A stretch of DNA of 64,000 nucleotides from Sphingobacterium phlebotomi (lineage in GTDB: Bacteria > Bacteroidota > Bacteroidia > Sphingobacteriales > Sphingobacteriaceae). Both the position numbers and the translations under genes were made by a program. Location: assembly GCF_008180195.1 (NCBI RefSeq), contig NZ_VTAV01000001.1:620001-684000 (forward strand), given 5' to 3'. The notes beneath the pieces are model-generated. The model was not told the origin of the DNA and searched no databases. It saw only the letters and a program-made list of their open reading frames with translations. Positions 63,818 to 64,000 of the stretch are shown here, piece after piece. Numbering within the stretch: the first letter of the stretch is position 1; each line of letters starts with the position of its first letter.

Positions 63818-63985
63818 TTTCTTTTTCTCCGCGAAAAAGAAACAAAAAGCTCGTCGCTTCGGATGTTTTACATTGTGGGTAGTACTAAGGATGAGTTTGT
63901 ACAGTTGTAAAACATCCGGATGCGACCTTTTAGGGTTAAGGTGGGGTGGTGCAATCTTGTATAGTGTGTTATTTCTTCCAAAGGC
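63818..63985 (+). repeat. Dispersed two-hairpin intergenic element, copy A
   Basis: After the mutS stop: hairpin 1 (TTTCTTTTTC 63818-63827 with GAAAAAGAAA 63833-63842, loop TCCGC), then hairpin 2 (63853-63926; 5-bp outer stem GTCGC/GCGAC, a TT/GAT internal loop, a perfect 13-bp inner stem, a 33-base loop), and a conserved tail including GGGGTGGTGCAATCTTGTAT. The same order and structure occur in copy B at 50517-50707 on the other strand. Confidence 0.75.
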
Positions 63986-64000
63986 CTGGATTTTTGCTTT

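Noticed and set aside
1..64000. tRNA, rRNA, CRISPR, transposase or prophage
   Set aside because: No repeats with spacers, no recognisable transposase or integrase, and no gap with a cloverleaf pattern were found by eye; a computed search was not possible.

Overview
The window comes from a member of the Bacteroidota, most likely the Sphingobacteriaceae (Sphingobacterium / Parapedobacter / Olivibacter type). The reasons are two SusC/SusD polysaccharide-utilisation loci (PULs), a complete alternative complex III (Act) operon joined to an aa3-type cytochrome oxidase operon, promoters of the TAnnTTTG type, weak or absent Shine-Dalgarno sequences, and a typical Bacteroidota housekeeping set. The genus assignment is inference.

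Layout. (1) 1-2580: small hypothetical genes, including a secreted repeat protein split by one in-frame amber codon and an uncatalogued 58-codon ORF. (2) 2583-19844: a glycan locus. On the minus strand is a GH29 alpha-L-fucosidase fused in one reading frame to a class B1 metallo-beta-lactamase domain. Divergent from it on the plus strand runs a tightly coupled operon (GH92 mannosidase, GH3, CBM9-like protein, Tat-exported GH-like protein), closed by a 38-bp perfect palindrome. Facing it is a minus-strand operon of ROK regulator, SusC and SusD-like lipoprotein, with a NagX-like acyltransferase divergent from the regulator. (3) 19935-24593: rpsO, pnp, a DUF493 protein, a LacI regulator and a lipoprotein MsrB. 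(4) 24886-42024: one long aerobic-respiration cluster, actABCDEF, ctaC, ctaD, ctaA, ctaB, two subunit III genes, subunit IV, a Sco-like protein without copper cysteines, a DUF420 protein and a small conserved protein. (5) 42062-50445: pckA, LD-carboxypeptidase, metG, brnQ and the overlapping dapD-tsaC-folP run. (6) 50732-60325: an S4 RNA-binding protein and a second PUL (DUF6377-like membrane regulator, SusC, SusD, GH30, surface glycan-binding lipoprotein) whose order resembles beta-1,6-glucan loci. (7) 60350-64000: mtgA and mutS.

How the genes work together. The first PUL has exo-acting enzymes for fucose, mannose and beta-linked sugars, and a ROK regulator that is translationally coupled to its own importer; a host- or fungal-type N- or O-glycan is a plausible substrate. 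The second looks dedicated to a beta-glucan. The respiratory block encodes a quinol:oxygen electron chain. Its ActA carries an extra N-terminal monoheme domain, which may be the tethered link to the oxidase, because the oxidase subunit II has no cytochrome domain.

The most unusual items are the fucosidase/metallo-beta-lactamase fusion and a dispersed two-hairpin intergenic element present at 50517-50707 (minus) and 63818-63985 (plus), whose stems differ by compensatory base changes. No tRNA, rRNA, CRISPR array, transposase or prophage was seen.
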